Assembly (NCBI RefSeq): GCF_042655385.1
Contig: NZ_JBHSMA010000005.1
Coordinates: forward strand, 186,001 to 250,000
Source of the DNA: Larkinella bovis
Lineage (GTDB): Bacteria > Bacteroidota > Bacteroidia > Cytophagales > Spirosomataceae
Direction: 5' to 3'
Length of the DNA: 64,000 nucleotides
Shown here in pieces: positions 44,031-53,207 of the stretch. The position numbers were made by a program, and so were the translations under genes. Under the pieces are notes generated by a model. That model saw nothing but the letters and a program-made list of their open reading frames with translations, was not told where the DNA came from and did no database searches. The stretch's first letter is position 1. The number at the start of each line of letters is the position of its first letter.

Positions 44031-45047
44031 CTACGGCATTGCCACCATGGCTTTGATAACGCCATTGGCCGGATCTAGCCAGCTGGCAAACTGGTCTTTC
44101 ACCTGCCCGAACCCAACGCGGTGCGTAATGTACGTCAGCGGATCAATCAGGCCTTTTCGCATCGAATTCAGGACGTGTTCAAAATCCTGCCGGGTTGCGT
44201 TCCGGCTGCTCATTAAGGTTGCTTCCCGCTTGTGAAATTCGGGGTGACTCAGACTGACCTCGCCCCGTTGCAACCCCACCAGCACATACCGGCCCGCGTG
44301 TGACATATACTGGAAGGCGTTGTTAATGGCTTTCTGGTTGCCGGTTGCGTCGATGATCACCGTGGGCATATCGCCGTTCGTGATGGTGCGGAGTTGCTCC
44401 GTCACATCTGCCGATCGGGCGTCGATGGTGTAGGGAACCCGTACTTTTTCCCGGCAAAACGCCAGCCGTACTTCGTTGATGTCCATGGCAATCACCTGAC
44501 CGCCCGCAATCCGGGCAAACTCCATGACCCCCAGACCGATCGGACCCGCGCCGATGACCAGCACAAACTCGCCCGGTTGTACGTCGGCCCGCCGGATGCC
44601 GTGCGCCCCGATGGCGAGCGGTTCGGCCAGGGCCAGTTCGTCGAGACTCAGGCCGTCGCCGTGGAGCAGGGAGTACGATGGAACGCTCAGGTATTCGACC
44701 ATGCCACCGTCCATGTGAACACCCGAAACCCGCAACTGGGCGCAGCAGTTGGTGCGACCGAGTCGGCAGGCCACGCAGGTTCCGCAGTAGAAGTACGGCA
44801 TGAACGTCAGGATTTCACCTTTTTCAAAACCGGGAGCGCCGTCGGCATCGACCAGTTCACCAGCCAGTTCGTGACCCAGAATCCGCGGGTATTCAAAGAA
44901 GGGTTGAGTCCCTTCAAACGCGTGCAGGTCGGTTCCGCAAATACCAATGCGTTTGATTTTGATGATGGCATGATCCGGGGTGAGTTCCGGTTTGACAGCG
45001 GATCGGTATTCAAACTGGCCGGGGGTGGTGCAGACTAAGGTTTCCAT
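44031..45047 (-). CDS. Zinc-dependent medium-chain alcohol/polyol dehydrogenase
   Basis: The catalytic zinc site is G-I-C-G-T-D near 36-40 and G-H-E at 58-60. Structural zinc cysteines are in C-G-T-C-V-A-C-R-L-G-R-T-N-C near 88-101. The NAD-binding motif GAGPIGLGVMEFA is near 165. The family oxidises sugar alcohols, threonine or hexonates (GutB, Tdh, L-galactonate dehydrogenase types); the short 338-residue form fits sugar-acid or polyol dehydrogenases. It is cytoplasmic and seems to be transcribed alone, with 150 bases to the surface-protein gene downstream. The substrate is not readable. Confidence 0.9.
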   Translation of the reverse strand: METLVCTTPGQFEYRSAVKPELTPDHAIIKIKRIGICGTDLHAFEGTQPFFEYPRILGHELAGELVDADGAPGFEKGEILTFMPYFYCGTCVACRLGRTNCCAQLRVSGVHMDGGMVEYLSVPSYSLLHGDGLSLDELALAEPLAIGAHGIRRADVQPGEFVLVIGAGPIGLGVMEFARIAGGQVIAMDINEVRLAFCREKVRVPYTIDARSADVTEQLRTITNGDMPTVIIDATGNQKAINNAFQYMSHAGRYVLVGLQRGEVSLSHPEFHKREATLMSSRNATRQDFEHVLNSMRKGLIDPLTYITHRVGFGQVKDQFASWLDPANGVIKAMVAMP

Positions 45048-45460
45048 CTTCTTTGGACGTCACGAAAAGGCAGTGCTGGTTCGGGCGGTACAAAGGAAGG
45101 ACAAAATCGCCGAAGTTGACAGGCCATCGTCTCAGTTTTTCGGTAGGAACATGGCAAGAATGGCCGAAAACGAAAAACCGCCTAGCTGCACCAGACTGCG
45201 AAGCAGGAGTAAACCTGTTGTTTTCATTAGTGAAGTTGTCGTGTGGTGTCGAAAGTGCGCGTTACGCAAAAGTACCGGCTGGTTTTCCGGGCAACGGAAG
45301 CCGCCGGATCGGTCGGACAAAAGGGGCGCAGCTGATCCAATAATGGAATGAAAGCGTGAATGATGGAACGGTATGGGCAACCGAAAACCGTTTTTCGGAA
45401 ACGTGCGTATTTTTCCCCGATCCTTCTTAATTTGAGACGCAACCTGATGATTTTCACAAC
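45048..45460. other. Divergent gap of 413 bases
   Basis: It lies between the dehydrogenase and the M20 peptidase, which diverge, and so should carry both promoters. A tiny hydrophobic frame of 31 codons (45132-45227, minus) is open but unsupported. I see no other structure. Confidence 0.5.
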
Positions 45461-46744
45461 ATGACTAAATTCTTACTCACCGCTTTCACGCTGCTCGGCC
45501 TCTTCGTCAAAACCAGAGCTCAATCGCTTGCACCCATTGAAAAAAAGATCATCGCAACCGCCCGGCAGCTTCAGCCCGAAACTGAGCGGTTTCTGGAAAA
45601 AACCGTCAACCTCAACAGCGGCACGCTCAATCTGGAAGGCGTTCGGGAAAACGGGAAATTGCTGGCCGCTGAGTTCGAAAAGCTGGGGTTCAAAACCGAG
45701 TGGGTGACGTTACCGGATTCCCTGAATCGGGCCGGGCACCTGGTCGCCACCCGCCAGGGCAAGCGCGGCAAAAAGCTGTTTCTGATCGGCCACCTCGATA
45801 CGGTTTTTGAAAAAAGCCTGCCGTTCGATCCTTTTACGCGGGTCAACGATTCGACGGCAACGGGGCAGGGGGCCAACGACATTAAAGGCGGTAACGTGCT
45901 GATGCTGGCGGCTTTGAAAGCCCTGCACACCCACGGTTTGCTGGATGATGTGTCGATTACGGCGTATTTCACCGGCGACGAAGAAAGCAGCGGGGGCCCG
46001 GAAAGCCGCCGGGATTTCATCGAACGGGCGAAAAAATGCGATATCGCGCTGGCGTTCGAAGGGGCGCAGGGCCTGAATGTTGTGACCACCGGCCGACGGG
46101 GTTCGAGCAGCTGGACGCTTAACGTGGTTTCCCGCACCGGGCATTCGTCGCGGGTGTTCAGCGACCTGGGATACGGGGCCATTTTTGAAACTGCCCGGAT
46201 TCTGAACGAATTCCGGCGCGTACTGGGGCAGGAGCAGTACCTGACCTTTAACCCCGGTTTGATTGTGGGTGGTTCGGATGTGAAGTATGACGAAAAATCG
46301 GCCCGCGCCGAAACATCCGGCAAAACCAATATTGTCGCCCCTTCGGCGCTGGTCAAAGGTGATTTGCGGTTTATTTCCGAAAAGCAGAAAGAAAGCGCCC
46401 GCGCCCGGATGCGGGAGATTGTCGAAAAGAGTCTGCCGATTACGAAAGCCACCATTACCTTCCAGGACGGAATTCCGGCGATGGAACCGTCTGAAAAGAA
46501 CGAAAACCTGCGGGCGGTCGTCGATCAGGTTAGCCGGGATATGGGGCTGGGGCCGGTTCGGTCGGGTGATCCGGGTTCGCGGGGCGCGGGCGATGTGTCG
46601 TTCGTGGCCGAATTCCTGCCGTGTCTCGACGGGTTGGGCGCGTCGGGGAGGGGAGCGCACAGTATCGAGGAAGATATTAACCTGAAACAATATCCTTTGC
46701 TGATTCAGCGGACGGCGGTATTACTCTATCGTCTGACGCGTTAA
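45461..46744 (+). CDS. M20 family zinc metallopeptidase, exported
   Basis: A signal peptide (1-21, ending TRAQ) is followed by a carboxypeptidase-G2-like catalytic domain. Metal and catalytic residues visible are H111 and D113 (GHLDTVF), D140 (GANDIKGG), E174/E175 (TGDEESSGG), and a final H in RGAHSIEED near 403. The dimerisation domain lies between about 215 and 330. It probably cleaves peptides or amide bonds in the periplasm. It is followed by the frameshifted flavin oxidoreductase after 42 bases on the same strand. Confidence 0.92.
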   Translation: MTKFLLTAFTLLGLFVKTRAQSLAPIEKKIIATARQLQPETERFLEKTVNLNSGTLNLEGVRENGKLLAAEFEKLGFKTEWVTLPDSLNRAGHLVATRQGKRGKKLFLIGHLDTVFEKSLPFDPFTRVNDSTATGQGANDIKGGNVLMLAALKALHTHGLLDDVSITAYFTGDEESSGGPESRRDFIERAKKCDIALAFEGAQGLNVVTTGRRGSSSWTLNVVSRTGHSSRVFSDLGYGAIFETARILNEFRRVLGQEQYLTFNPGLIVGGSDVKYDEKSARAETSGKTNIVAPSALVKGDLRFISEKQKESARARMREIVEKSLPITKATITFQDGIPAMEPSEKNENLRAVVDQVSRDMGLGPVRSGDPGSRGAGDVSFVAEFLPCLDGLGASGRGAHSIEEDINLKQYPLLIQRTAVLLYRLTR

Positions 46745-46786
46745 CGCGGGTTTATCGTTTGCCCGACCAAATCCCTTCTGTTTCCC

Positions 46787-47958
46787 ATGAATCACGCTAC
46801 CGAAACCCTGATTGTTGGGGCTGGCCCTTTTGGGCTGGGCCTGGCGGCTTATCTTCAAAAACGGCAACACGATTTCCGGATGGTCGGTTATCCAATGGAA
46901 TTCTGGAAGCGCCATATGCCCGCCGGGATGTTGCTGCGCTCGGGGATCGAATGGCACCTCGATCCCGACAATCAATGGACCATCGAGCGGTTTTTGTCCG
47001 AACGCGGAACGTCGCGCGGGTTGGTCGAGCCGCTGTCGCGGGAGTTGTATCTGTCGTATTGCGAGTGGTTTATGCGTCGGGCGGAAATCCCGGTTCAGGA
47101 AACGTATGTTACCCAATTGGGCCAAAACGGGAACCATTTTCAGGCTACTCTGGCGGATGGCTCGAGCGTGCGGGCCCGGCAGGTGGTGATTGCCACCGGT
47201 TTTTATTCGACGCCCACATTCCGACCGGGTTATCGGAACTGATTCCGCCCGATCGGCTGCGGCACACCCGCGATGCGGTCGAGCTGGCGGCTTATCGGGG
47301 CAAACGGGTCCTGCTGGTGGGTGGTCGCCAGAGTGCCTTTGAGTGGGCGGCCTTGTTGCGCGAAGCCGGCGCGGCCCGCATCGACCTTAGTTACCGGCAC
47401 GATACGCCCCAATTCACCCTTTCCGACTGGTCGTGGGTGGAGGCTTTGGTGGCGGGCATGGTCGATCAGCCCGGCTGGTTCCGGCATTTATCGGCCGGGG
47501 AGCAGGAAGTCCAGCGTCTTCGTCTCTGGACGGAGGGCCGGTTAAAACTGGAACCCTGGCTGGCTGACCGGATTTTTCAGCCAAACGTTCACCTGCATCC
47601 CCGGACGCAGGTGACGATGGTTTCCGAAAAACCGGGTGGTTTATCCGTGCGGTTGGACTCGGAGGAGGAACTGGAAGTGGATGAGGTCATTGCCGCCACG
47701 GGCTACCAGGTCGATATCCGGCGGTTGCCGTTTTTAAGCGAATCCCTGCTGGCCGGATTGCCCCTTGCCAACGGTTATCCGTTTCTGGATGAAGGGTTTC
47801 AGAGCCAGGTGCCCGGTTTGTATTTCAGCAGTTTTCCGGCGGGCTGGGCCTTCGGGCCGTTCTTTGGGTTTACGATCGGTGTCCGTGCGGCCTCCCGCAT
47901 TCTGGGAGCCGTTTTGAGTAGAAGTTCGCCCGGATTGGCTGCCGTTGGAGCGGAATGA
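46787..47958 (+). pseudogene. FAD-dependent oxidoreductase, interrupted by a frameshift
   Basis: The first 150 codons (46787-47242) encode the FAD-binding part: T-L-I-V-G-A-G-P-F-G-L-G near residue 7, then ATGFYSTP near 136. The frame then runs to a TGA at 47240. The rest of the protein continues without a break in the frame one base back: ELIPPDRLRHTRD, the second dinucleotide motif LLVGGRQSAFEWAALL, and VIAATGYQVD, to the stop at 47958. Homology-like continuity switches between about 47205 and 47225, at the CCC run 47213-47215. One missing C would restore a protein of about 390 residues. It could be a real pseudogene, a sequencing error or a programmed shift. The family resembles flavin monooxygenases; the substrate is unknown. 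Confidence 0.8.
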
Positions 47959-48056
47959 CAAAAGGTTTCGGCCATTACTCCGCCGAAACCGCCAATCAAA
48001 AACCGTAAACCATTTACCCGGTAACGGGTTTATTCGATGTCCACACTCAACATCGT

Positions 48057-48806
48057 ATGAACCGTATTTCTGTTTGCCGGGCGTTTGCACCGGTTTTATT
48101 GTTGCTGATGGCGCTGCCGCTGCGCGCCCAGTTAAAGCTCGACCTCGAATCAGGTGCCGTCCTCGGTACAGCGTACAACAACGTCCGGATTCTAAACCAG
48201 GGCGGAACGCTGGTCGATTTAGCGGACCAGCTCAGCGCCGACCCGAAAGTGTTTTTTCGGGCTCGGTTGTCGTATACCTTCGCCAATCGTCATACGATTT
48301 CGGCCTTGTATGCTCCCTTGACGGTTCGTTACAAGGGTGATTTTAATCAGGATGTCAATTTCAATAACGTGCTTTTCCCGGCGGGTCAGCCAACAACGGC
48401 CTATTACAAGTTTAATTCCTACCGGCTGACCTACCGCTACGATTTTGTAACGACGTCCCGCTGGCGGCTGGGCGCCGGGCTCACGGCTAAAATCCGCGAT
48501 GCCAACATCCGGTACGAGAATGAAGCCCGGCAGGCCAGTTTCGATAATGTGGGCTTTGTGCCGTTGCTGAATTTTTACGCAGCTTATACGCCCGGCAACC
48601 GCTGGACGGTTTTGCTGGAAGGCGATGCGCTGGGGGCACGGCAGGGCCGGGCTGAAGATATTTTCCTGGGGGCCGCTTACCGGATCACGCCCGGAATCGG
48701 TCTTAAAGTAGGATACCGGGTGGTCGAGGGCGGTGCCGACAGTGATGAAGTGTATAACTTTACCTGGATCAATTATGCCTCGGTGGGCGTGTTGCTAACC
48801 TTATGA
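48057..48806 (+). CDS. Outer-membrane beta-barrel protein, function unknown
   Basis: A signal peptide (about 1-22, ending LRAQ) precedes alternating hydrophobic and polar strands, for example ARLSYTFANRHTISALYAPLTVRYKG, YRLTYRYDFVTTSRWRLGAGLTAKIRD and NFYAAYTPGNRWTVLLEGDAL. The protein ends in a strand of aromatic/aliphatic residues (TWINYASVGVLLTL), as expected of an outer-membrane barrel. I do not recognise a family beyond that. It is transcribed alone and converges on the ScyD/ScyE-like gene, with a terminator hairpin between them. Confidence 0.75.
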   Translation: MNRISVCRAFAPVLLLLMALPLRAQLKLDLESGAVLGTAYNNVRILNQGGTLVDLADQLSADPKVFFRARLSYTFANRHTISALYAPLTVRYKGDFNQDVNFNNVLFPAGQPTTAYYKFNSYRLTYRYDFVTTSRWRLGAGLTAKIRDANIRYENEARQASFDNVGFVPLLNFYAAYTPGNRWTVLLEGDALGARQGRAEDIFLGAAYRITPGIGLKVGYRVVEGGADSDEVYNFTWINYASVGVLLTL

Positions 48807-48835
48807 TTCGGGCCAAAACCGGTTCTAAGGGTACT

Positions 48836-48869
48836 AAAAACGGCACCCCTGATTTGGTCAGGGGTGCCG
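48836..48869 (-). terminator. Intrinsic terminator between convergent genes
   Basis: A 10-bp stem CGGCACCCCT/AGGGGTGCCG (48841-48869) is followed on the minus strand by TTTTT. It sits 24 bases past the stop codon of the minus-strand gene and may also stop plus-strand transcripts. Confidence 0.88.
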
Positions 48870-48892
48870 TCGGGAGATCGTGGCAACAAGGC

Positions 48893-49966
48893 TTAAAGTG
48901 TGGCAATTACTTTTATGACTTTGCCATCTGTGGCACTAGTTAATACGATATAATAGGTATCGGCTGCATTGCTACGCAGAATATCGACGGGATTAGAGCC
49001 GGTAAGATCAAGCAGGGTTTCGTTCGGATCGTCACCGCTGGCCACTAGACCCAAAATTGGCGGACCGGCTGCCTGAAACCCAAACTCCGTTACGAGGGGT
49101 TTTTTATCGGGTGATAATTCAATGTCCGTCAGCGTCGTAAATCCGGTTTTATAGCTCGAAACCACACCGGTGGCACCACCATAGGTTACGTGGTAGATCG
49201 TCGCTATATTAGGATGAAAAGGAGCTCCGGTCAGGGAGGTAACCCAGAATTTTGTGCCGTCAAAAACAATACCGGTGGGCACCACATCGCCCGAGAACGG
49301 TTTCGGACTGGTGGTTATGTCCGGAAATGTCGCATAAATCGATAAGGCTTTCGTGTCTTTATTCCGACGGATGATGGCGTTGGCTCCCGCATCAGCAATG
49401 TATAGATCCCCATCCGGCCCGAAAATCAGGTTATACGGGTTGGAGTCCGGGTCATCCGGAGCATTGGGATGCTCACCTTTAACGTAGGTGCCAATATCTT
49501 CCGAAGCCAGCGCACTCGCCGAAAGAGGAGCCGTTACACCCGGAACAAAAGAAGATACATCGGCAATGTAAAGCCGGTCGGTAACACCGTGCAGGATGTA
49601 AAGTTTCCCATCTTTAAGCGCCAGGTGGTTAAGACCTTCCGGGCCACCTTCCGGACTCTGTGCGGAAACAAACCCGGTGATAACGGGAAAGATACTCCCG
49701 GACGGCGTAATGACCGAAACCTGACCACTGGCTGGACTAGCGGTACCGCTTCCGGCTTCCGTAATCCACAGATACCCTTTGGTATCTTCGACGATACCAA
49801 TCGGCGATTTCAAATTGGAAACTACTGTACTTTGCAGTGCCAGTTTTTTGGGGCTGGGGAATGCATGATCCTGAATCGCTTTAAAACAACTGGTAACGCC
49901 AAAAATCAAGCCGCTGACAACCAGAAGCGCCAGCATGGATCGGAACGTAGAACGCGCAATCTTCAT
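48893..49966 (-). CDS. ScyD/ScyE family beta-propeller protein
   Basis: An exported protein of 357 residues with a lipoprotein-like leader (VSGLIFGVTSC, cysteine near 27). Repeated blades are visible: NLKSPIGIVEDTKGYLWITEAGSG near 51, EGLNHLALKDGKLYILHGVTDRLY near 108, NPYNLIFGPDGDLYIADAGANAIIRR near 177 and VPTGIVFDGTKFWVTSLTG near 231. Members named after ScyD/ScyE are propellers of unknown biochemical role linked to scytonemin genes in cyanobacteria, but the family is widespread and no such pathway is present here. A terminator follows the gene. Confidence 0.82.
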   Translation of the reverse strand: MKIARSTFRSMLALLVVSGLIFGVTSCFKAIQDHAFPSPKKLALQSTVVSNLKSPIGIVEDTKGYLWITEAGSGTASPASGQVSVITPSGSIFPVITGFVSAQSPEGGPEGLNHLALKDGKLYILHGVTDRLYIADVSSFVPGVTAPLSASALASEDIGTYVKGEHPNAPDDPDSNPYNLIFGPDGDLYIADAGANAIIRRNKDTKALSIYATFPDITTSPKPFSGDVVPTGIVFDGTKFWVTSLTGAPFHPNIATIYHVTYGGATGVVSSYKTGFTTLTDIELSPDKKPLVTEFGFQAAGPPILGLVASGDDPNETLLDLTGSNPVDILRSNAADTYYIVLTSATDGKVIKVIATL

Positions 49967-50500
49967 AAGTGAGAAATGGTTAGAGTGAATATTAAGCGGT
50001 ATTGGGGAACGGAATCTGATGACTAAGGGTGCGGTTGCAAGTTAGCCCAGCCCGAAAGTCGGACTACCTATTGTTTGTTCTATGGTGACATTTTTTGATG
50101 GTAAAACAGTCATTTCGACGGATGAACCGTTTTAGTCGTTGCACCGGTGACTTTTAGTTGCAAATTATTCAAATTCAGTCAGTAGTATTCCCTAACTTAT
50201 TTTATGGCCTCTCTTTTATCTGTAGAAACTGCAGTGAATCTGTCAGGCCGTCCGGGAGCCGGTTGTGCATGGGACGAGAATTTAAGTTACCACCGTCGCG
50301 TGTGAAATACCTTACGGTAACTCTCCATTCCGCGTAACGGGATGCTTTCTCCAACCAGCGTTACCTGTCAATTTATTCTTCGAAATGTGAGTATTTTTTC
50401 CTTTTAGTGCAGAAAATTCGTATCCTTACTACCTGTTTCTGCCGCGGTCTTGTAGTGCAGGATTCTTACTCAACGGTATGGCTTGTTAGTGCCCGAAGGA
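49967..50500. other. Divergent gap of 534 bases
   Basis: It lies between the propeller gene and the histidine kinase gene. An A/T-rich stretch runs from about 50150 to 50220, and the rest has mixed composition. No frame longer than about 30 codons has gene-like features, and I see no repeat or RNA motif. It is unusually long for this region and could hide a small RNA. Confidence 0.5.
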
Positions 50501-51310
50501 ATGGTAGAAGTCTTCCAGGAAACCGTGTTATCGTCAAATTCCGTTTTAGTTATTGTATTGATAGGGCTCATTGCTGTATCACTTGGTTTTATCCTCCTGC
50601 GCCGTCAACATCGACGCCAGCAGGCACAACAACGATTTGAGGCATTCCGTGAGCGGGAAGTCCTTCGGTCACAGCTTGAAATTCAGGATCATACCCTCCT
50701 CCAGACGCACCTGGAGCTGCAAACCCACCTGCATCCCCGGCTCGCGCAGACGCGGGCTCGCCTGGAAACCCTGGCGGAACAATGGATCGAATCGCCCGAG
50801 CGGCCTGCACTAACCGAAGCCGTTGAAATGCTGAAACAGGCGGAGGAAGAGGTTGACCGGTTGGCCCAATCGCTCGACAGGAATAGGGGCGACGAGTGGG
50901 GACTACAGAAACGGTTGTCGCTTGAACTGGAACGGGCCCGGCACCTGGGCGGTTTTCTGACCCAGTTTCAGTGCATTGGCCAGCCCTATGCGCTGGGGGA
51001 GCCGAACGAAACCCTGCTGTTCCGACTGGCGCAGGAGTTGCTCCACAACGCCATGACGCATTCCGGGGCAACCCAATTGACGGTCCATATCGATTTTGAT
51101 CCTGAAAATTTGATTCTGATTATTACCGATAATGGCCGCGGCTTTGACCCGGACGCCGTGGCGCAACAGTCGCCCGATTCATTGTCTTCGGGTTTAGAGC
51201 GTGTCCGGCAACGGATTCAGCTTGTGCAAGGGGAGTGCATTCTGAACAGCCAGCCGGGCTGGGGAACACGGGCAGAAATTCGATTTCCGCGTCCGGGCAG
51301 CGGGATTTGA
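50501..51310 (+). CDS. NarL-class histidine kinase with altered phosphoacceptor box
   Basis: One membrane helix (about 13-33, SVLVIVLIGLIAVSLGFILL) is followed by a coiled coil and an HATPase_c domain. The N-box ELLHNAMTHSGA is near 180, G1 is TDNGRGFDPD near 207, and G2 is SGLERVRQRI near 227. At the position where related kinases have E-I-H-D-N-I-G-Q after the LxSQLEIQ segment, this protein reads E-L-Q-T-H-L-H-P (72-79), so the usual H-D pair is replaced by Q-T. H76 or H78 might substitute. The ATG at 50501 fits the helix better than the TTG six codons upstream. It lies 93 bases upstream of a LuxR-type response regulator. Confidence 0.82.
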   Translation: MVEVFQETVLSSNSVLVIVLIGLIAVSLGFILLRRQHRRQQAQQRFEAFREREVLRSQLEIQDHTLLQTHLELQTHLHPRLAQTRARLETLAEQWIESPERPALTEAVEMLKQAEEEVDRLAQSLDRNRGDEWGLQKRLSLELERARHLGGFLTQFQCIGQPYALGEPNETLLFRLAQELLHNAMTHSGATQLTVHIDFDPENLILIITDNGRGFDPDAVAQQSPDSLSSGLERVRQRIQLVQGECILNSQPGWGTRAEIRFPRPGSGI

Positions 51311-51330
51311 ACGGTGAGTAAAATTACGGA

Positions 51331-51363
51331 TTGAAAACGCGAAATAATACTTGCATAGTATTG
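51331..51363 (+). promoter_or_regulatory. Possible Bacteroidota promoter for the response regulator
   Basis: TTG at 51331-51333 is followed after 22 bases by TAGTATTG (51356-51363), which matches the -7 consensus TAnnTTTG at seven of eight positions. The GTG start is 40 bases further. Read by eye only. Confidence 0.35.
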
Positions 51364-51403
51364 GGATTTCGCTTAATTTCAGGCCCTTACTAAGCTCTGC
51401 CCC

Positions 51404-52051
51404 GTGAAAACCTCTATTGCAATTGTTGATGATCACCGCTTGATAGCGCTGGCGCTGGCCGACCTGATTCGGAAATTTGACAATTACGAAGTTACCATTG
51501 TTGCCGATAATGGTAATGATCTGATCCGGCACCTCAACCGGGGTGAAAAACCGGATATTGTGTTGCTGGATATTAGTATGCCCGAGATGGATGGCTACGA
51601 AACGGCAGCCTACCTGAAAGAACGCTGTCCGACTATTAAGGTCATGGTGCTCTCGATGTTTGACCGTGAGGAGAACATTGTCCGCATGGTTCGCCACGGC
51701 GCGCGCGGGTATCTGCTCAAAGGATGCCGGCCCGACGAACTGCGTCAGGCGCTCGATGACCTCCGCCGGAAAGGGTATTACTATTCCGACTTTATGACCG
51801 AACGGTTGATCCGTAACCTGACCTCTGCCGAACCCAGTATGCCGACCGCTTATTTCAAGTTCAGCGACCGCGAACATGCGTTTCTGAAAATGGCTTGCAG
51901 CGATCTGACCTACGCCGAAATCGCCGACAAAATGTGCGTCAGTGCCCGCACGGTGGACGGCTACCGTGAAGCTATTTTCCAGAAAATGCAGGTTAAAAGC
52001 CGGGTCGGAATGGCCCTTGAAGCCGTGCGCTGGGGCCTGGTCCAATTGTAA
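51404..52051 (+). CDS. LuxR/NarL-type response regulator
   Basis: A receiver domain (1-120) with the acidic pair DD at 9-10, the phosphorylated aspartate D56 in VLLDISMPEMDG, and lysine in LLKG near 106. A C-terminal LuxR helix-turn-helix follows (FSDREHAFLKMACSDLTYAEIADKMCVSARTVDGYREAIFQKM, about 150-195). It is the natural partner of the kinase encoded just upstream. The best start is the GTG at 51404. A strong terminator lies 35 bases after the stop, so kinase and regulator probably form one short operon. Confidence 0.94.
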   Translation: MKTSIAIVDDHRLIALALADLIRKFDNYEVTIVADNGNDLIRHLNRGEKPDIVLLDISMPEMDGYETAAYLKERCPTIKVMVLSMFDREENIVRMVRHGARGYLLKGCRPDELRQALDDLRRKGYYYSDFMTERLIRNLTSAEPSMPTAYFKFSDREHAFLKMACSDLTYAEIADKMCVSARTVDGYREAIFQKMQVKSRVGMALEAVRWGLVQL

Positions 52052-52085
52052 CCCGATTATCTCCGATTTTTCCCGTACTTTTGTG

Positions 52086-52131
52086 CCCTGTACGGCTGGG
52101 TGGTAACTACAGCCGTACAGGGTTTATTTTT
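52086..52131 (+). terminator. Intrinsic terminator after the response regulator
   Basis: CCCTGTACGGCT pairs with AGCCGTACAGGG (52087-52122) and is followed by TTTATTTTT. This is the strongest terminator in the window. Confidence 0.9.
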
Positions 52132-52178
52132 CGGCGCTGGAAAACCCGGGCCGGTCAACTGTTCCAATAATACACCAC

Positions 52179-53138
52179 ATGGCTAAAGTCGCTGATCACA
52201 TCCGTCGCGCAAACGGAAAAACGATCTTTTCAATTGAAGTAATTCCCCCCATCAAAGGCGATAACCTCAAAAACCTGTTAGACAACATCGAACCGTTGCT
52301 GGAGTTCAAACCGCCGTTTATCGATGTAACCTACCACCGCGAAGAGTATATCGAACGGCCCGAACCCGACGGCACAATCCGGAAAATTATCACCCGAAAA
52401 CGCCCCGGAACGGTGGGCATCTGTTCGGCCATTCTGCACAAGTTTGGCGTCGATCCGGTGCCGCACGTTTTATGTGGCGGTTTTACGAAGGAAGAAACCG
52501 AGGATTTCCTGATTGACCTGCATTATCTGGGCATCGACAATGTGCTGGTGTTGCGGGGGGACCCGGCCAAACCGTTCGACACCTTCAAGCCCAAAAACAA
52601 CGGTTATTCCTACGCCAGCGAACTGGTGGCGCAGGTTGCCAACATGAACCGGGGCATTTACCTGCACGATAGCGATCACACCATGACGCCCAGTGATTTC
52701 TGCATTGGGGTGGCAGCTTATCCCGAAAAACATTTCGAAGCGGTCGACCACGAAACCGACTTTAAGTACCTGAAACTGAAAATCGATAAAGGTGCCGATT
52801 ATATCGTGACGCAGATGTTTTTCGATAATCAGAAATACTTTGATTTCGTGAAACGCTGCCGGGAGGCCGGTATTACCGTGCCGATCATTCCGGGGCTGAA
52901 ACCGCTGAGTACCCGCAAACAACTGCAGGTGTTGCCGCGTTTATTTCACCTGGAAATGCCCTCCGACCTGGTCCGGGCGGTCGACGCCTGCGACAACGAT
53001 GCCCAGGCGCGGCAGGTCGGTGTTGAATGGTGTATTCAACAATGCCGGGAGCTGACCCAGGCGGGCGCGCCGGGGTTGCATTTTTATACGATGGGTAAAT
53101 CGGATAATATTGTCCAAATTGCGCGGGAAATCTTTTGA
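52179..53138 (+). CDS. metF: 5,10-methylenetetrahydrofolate reductase
   Basis: The FAD-dependent TIM-barrel enzyme that makes 5-methyltetrahydrofolate for methionine synthesis. Family segments are IFSIEVIPPIKGDNLKNL near 17 (with the conserved E), HVLCGGFTKEETEDFLIDLHYLGIDNVLVLRGDP near 95-128, FCIGVAAYPEKH near 172, DKGADYIVTQMFFDN near 206 and PIIPGLKPLS near 234. The length of 319 residues is normal. It is transcribed alone; a weak hairpin follows at 53148-53171. No SAM or cobalamin riboswitch is evident in the 47 bases between the upstream terminator and the start. Confidence 0.96.
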   Translation: MAKVADHIRRANGKTIFSIEVIPPIKGDNLKNLLDNIEPLLEFKPPFIDVTYHREEYIERPEPDGTIRKIITRKRPGTVGICSAILHKFGVDPVPHVLCGGFTKEETEDFLIDLHYLGIDNVLVLRGDPAKPFDTFKPKNNGYSYASELVAQVANMNRGIYLHDSDHTMTPSDFCIGVAAYPEKHFEAVDHETDFKYLKLKIDKGADYIVTQMFFDNQKYFDFVKRCREAGITVPIIPGLKPLSTRKQLQVLPRLFHLEMPSDLVRAVDACDNDAQARQVGVEWCIQQCRELTQAGAPGLHFYTMGKSDNIVQIAREIF

Positions 53139-53147
53139 TAGAAGGCT

Positions 53148-53171
53148 CGGCTTATCACTGCTGGTAAGCCG
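53148..53171 (+). terminator. Weak hairpin after metF
   Basis: CGGCTTA pairs with TAAGCCG across a ten-base loop, 9 bases past the metF stop. The following T content is low. Confidence 0.4.
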
Positions 53172-53207
53172 GTCCTTTCCAAAACCGCCCCTAAACTCCA
53201 CATCGCC

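Noticed and set aside
45132..45227. A 31-codon hydrophobic frame starting at the minus-strand ATG 45227
   Set aside because: It resembles the very short Bacteroidota membrane peptides in composition only. There is no supporting context or ribosome-binding signal.
45571..46690. Two long minus-strand frames (294 and 326 codons) opposite the M20 peptidase
   Set aside because: Both overlap a gene with all catalytic motifs in place, and neither shows any recognisable domain.
46759..47215. The 5' part of the open frame that runs to 47958
   Set aside because: Only its downstream part carries the oxidoreductase sequence. The upstream part is a shadow of the first half, which lies in the neighbouring frame.
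47996..48034. A possible decayed copy of palindrome family A-C (AACCGTAAACCAT... GGGTTTA)
   Set aside because: The match is short and the pairing is poor, so it cannot be told from chance.
52132..52178. A SAM or cobalamin riboswitch before metF
   Set aside because: Only 47 bases lie between the upstream terminator and the start codon, too few for these riboswitches, and no conserved core is visible.
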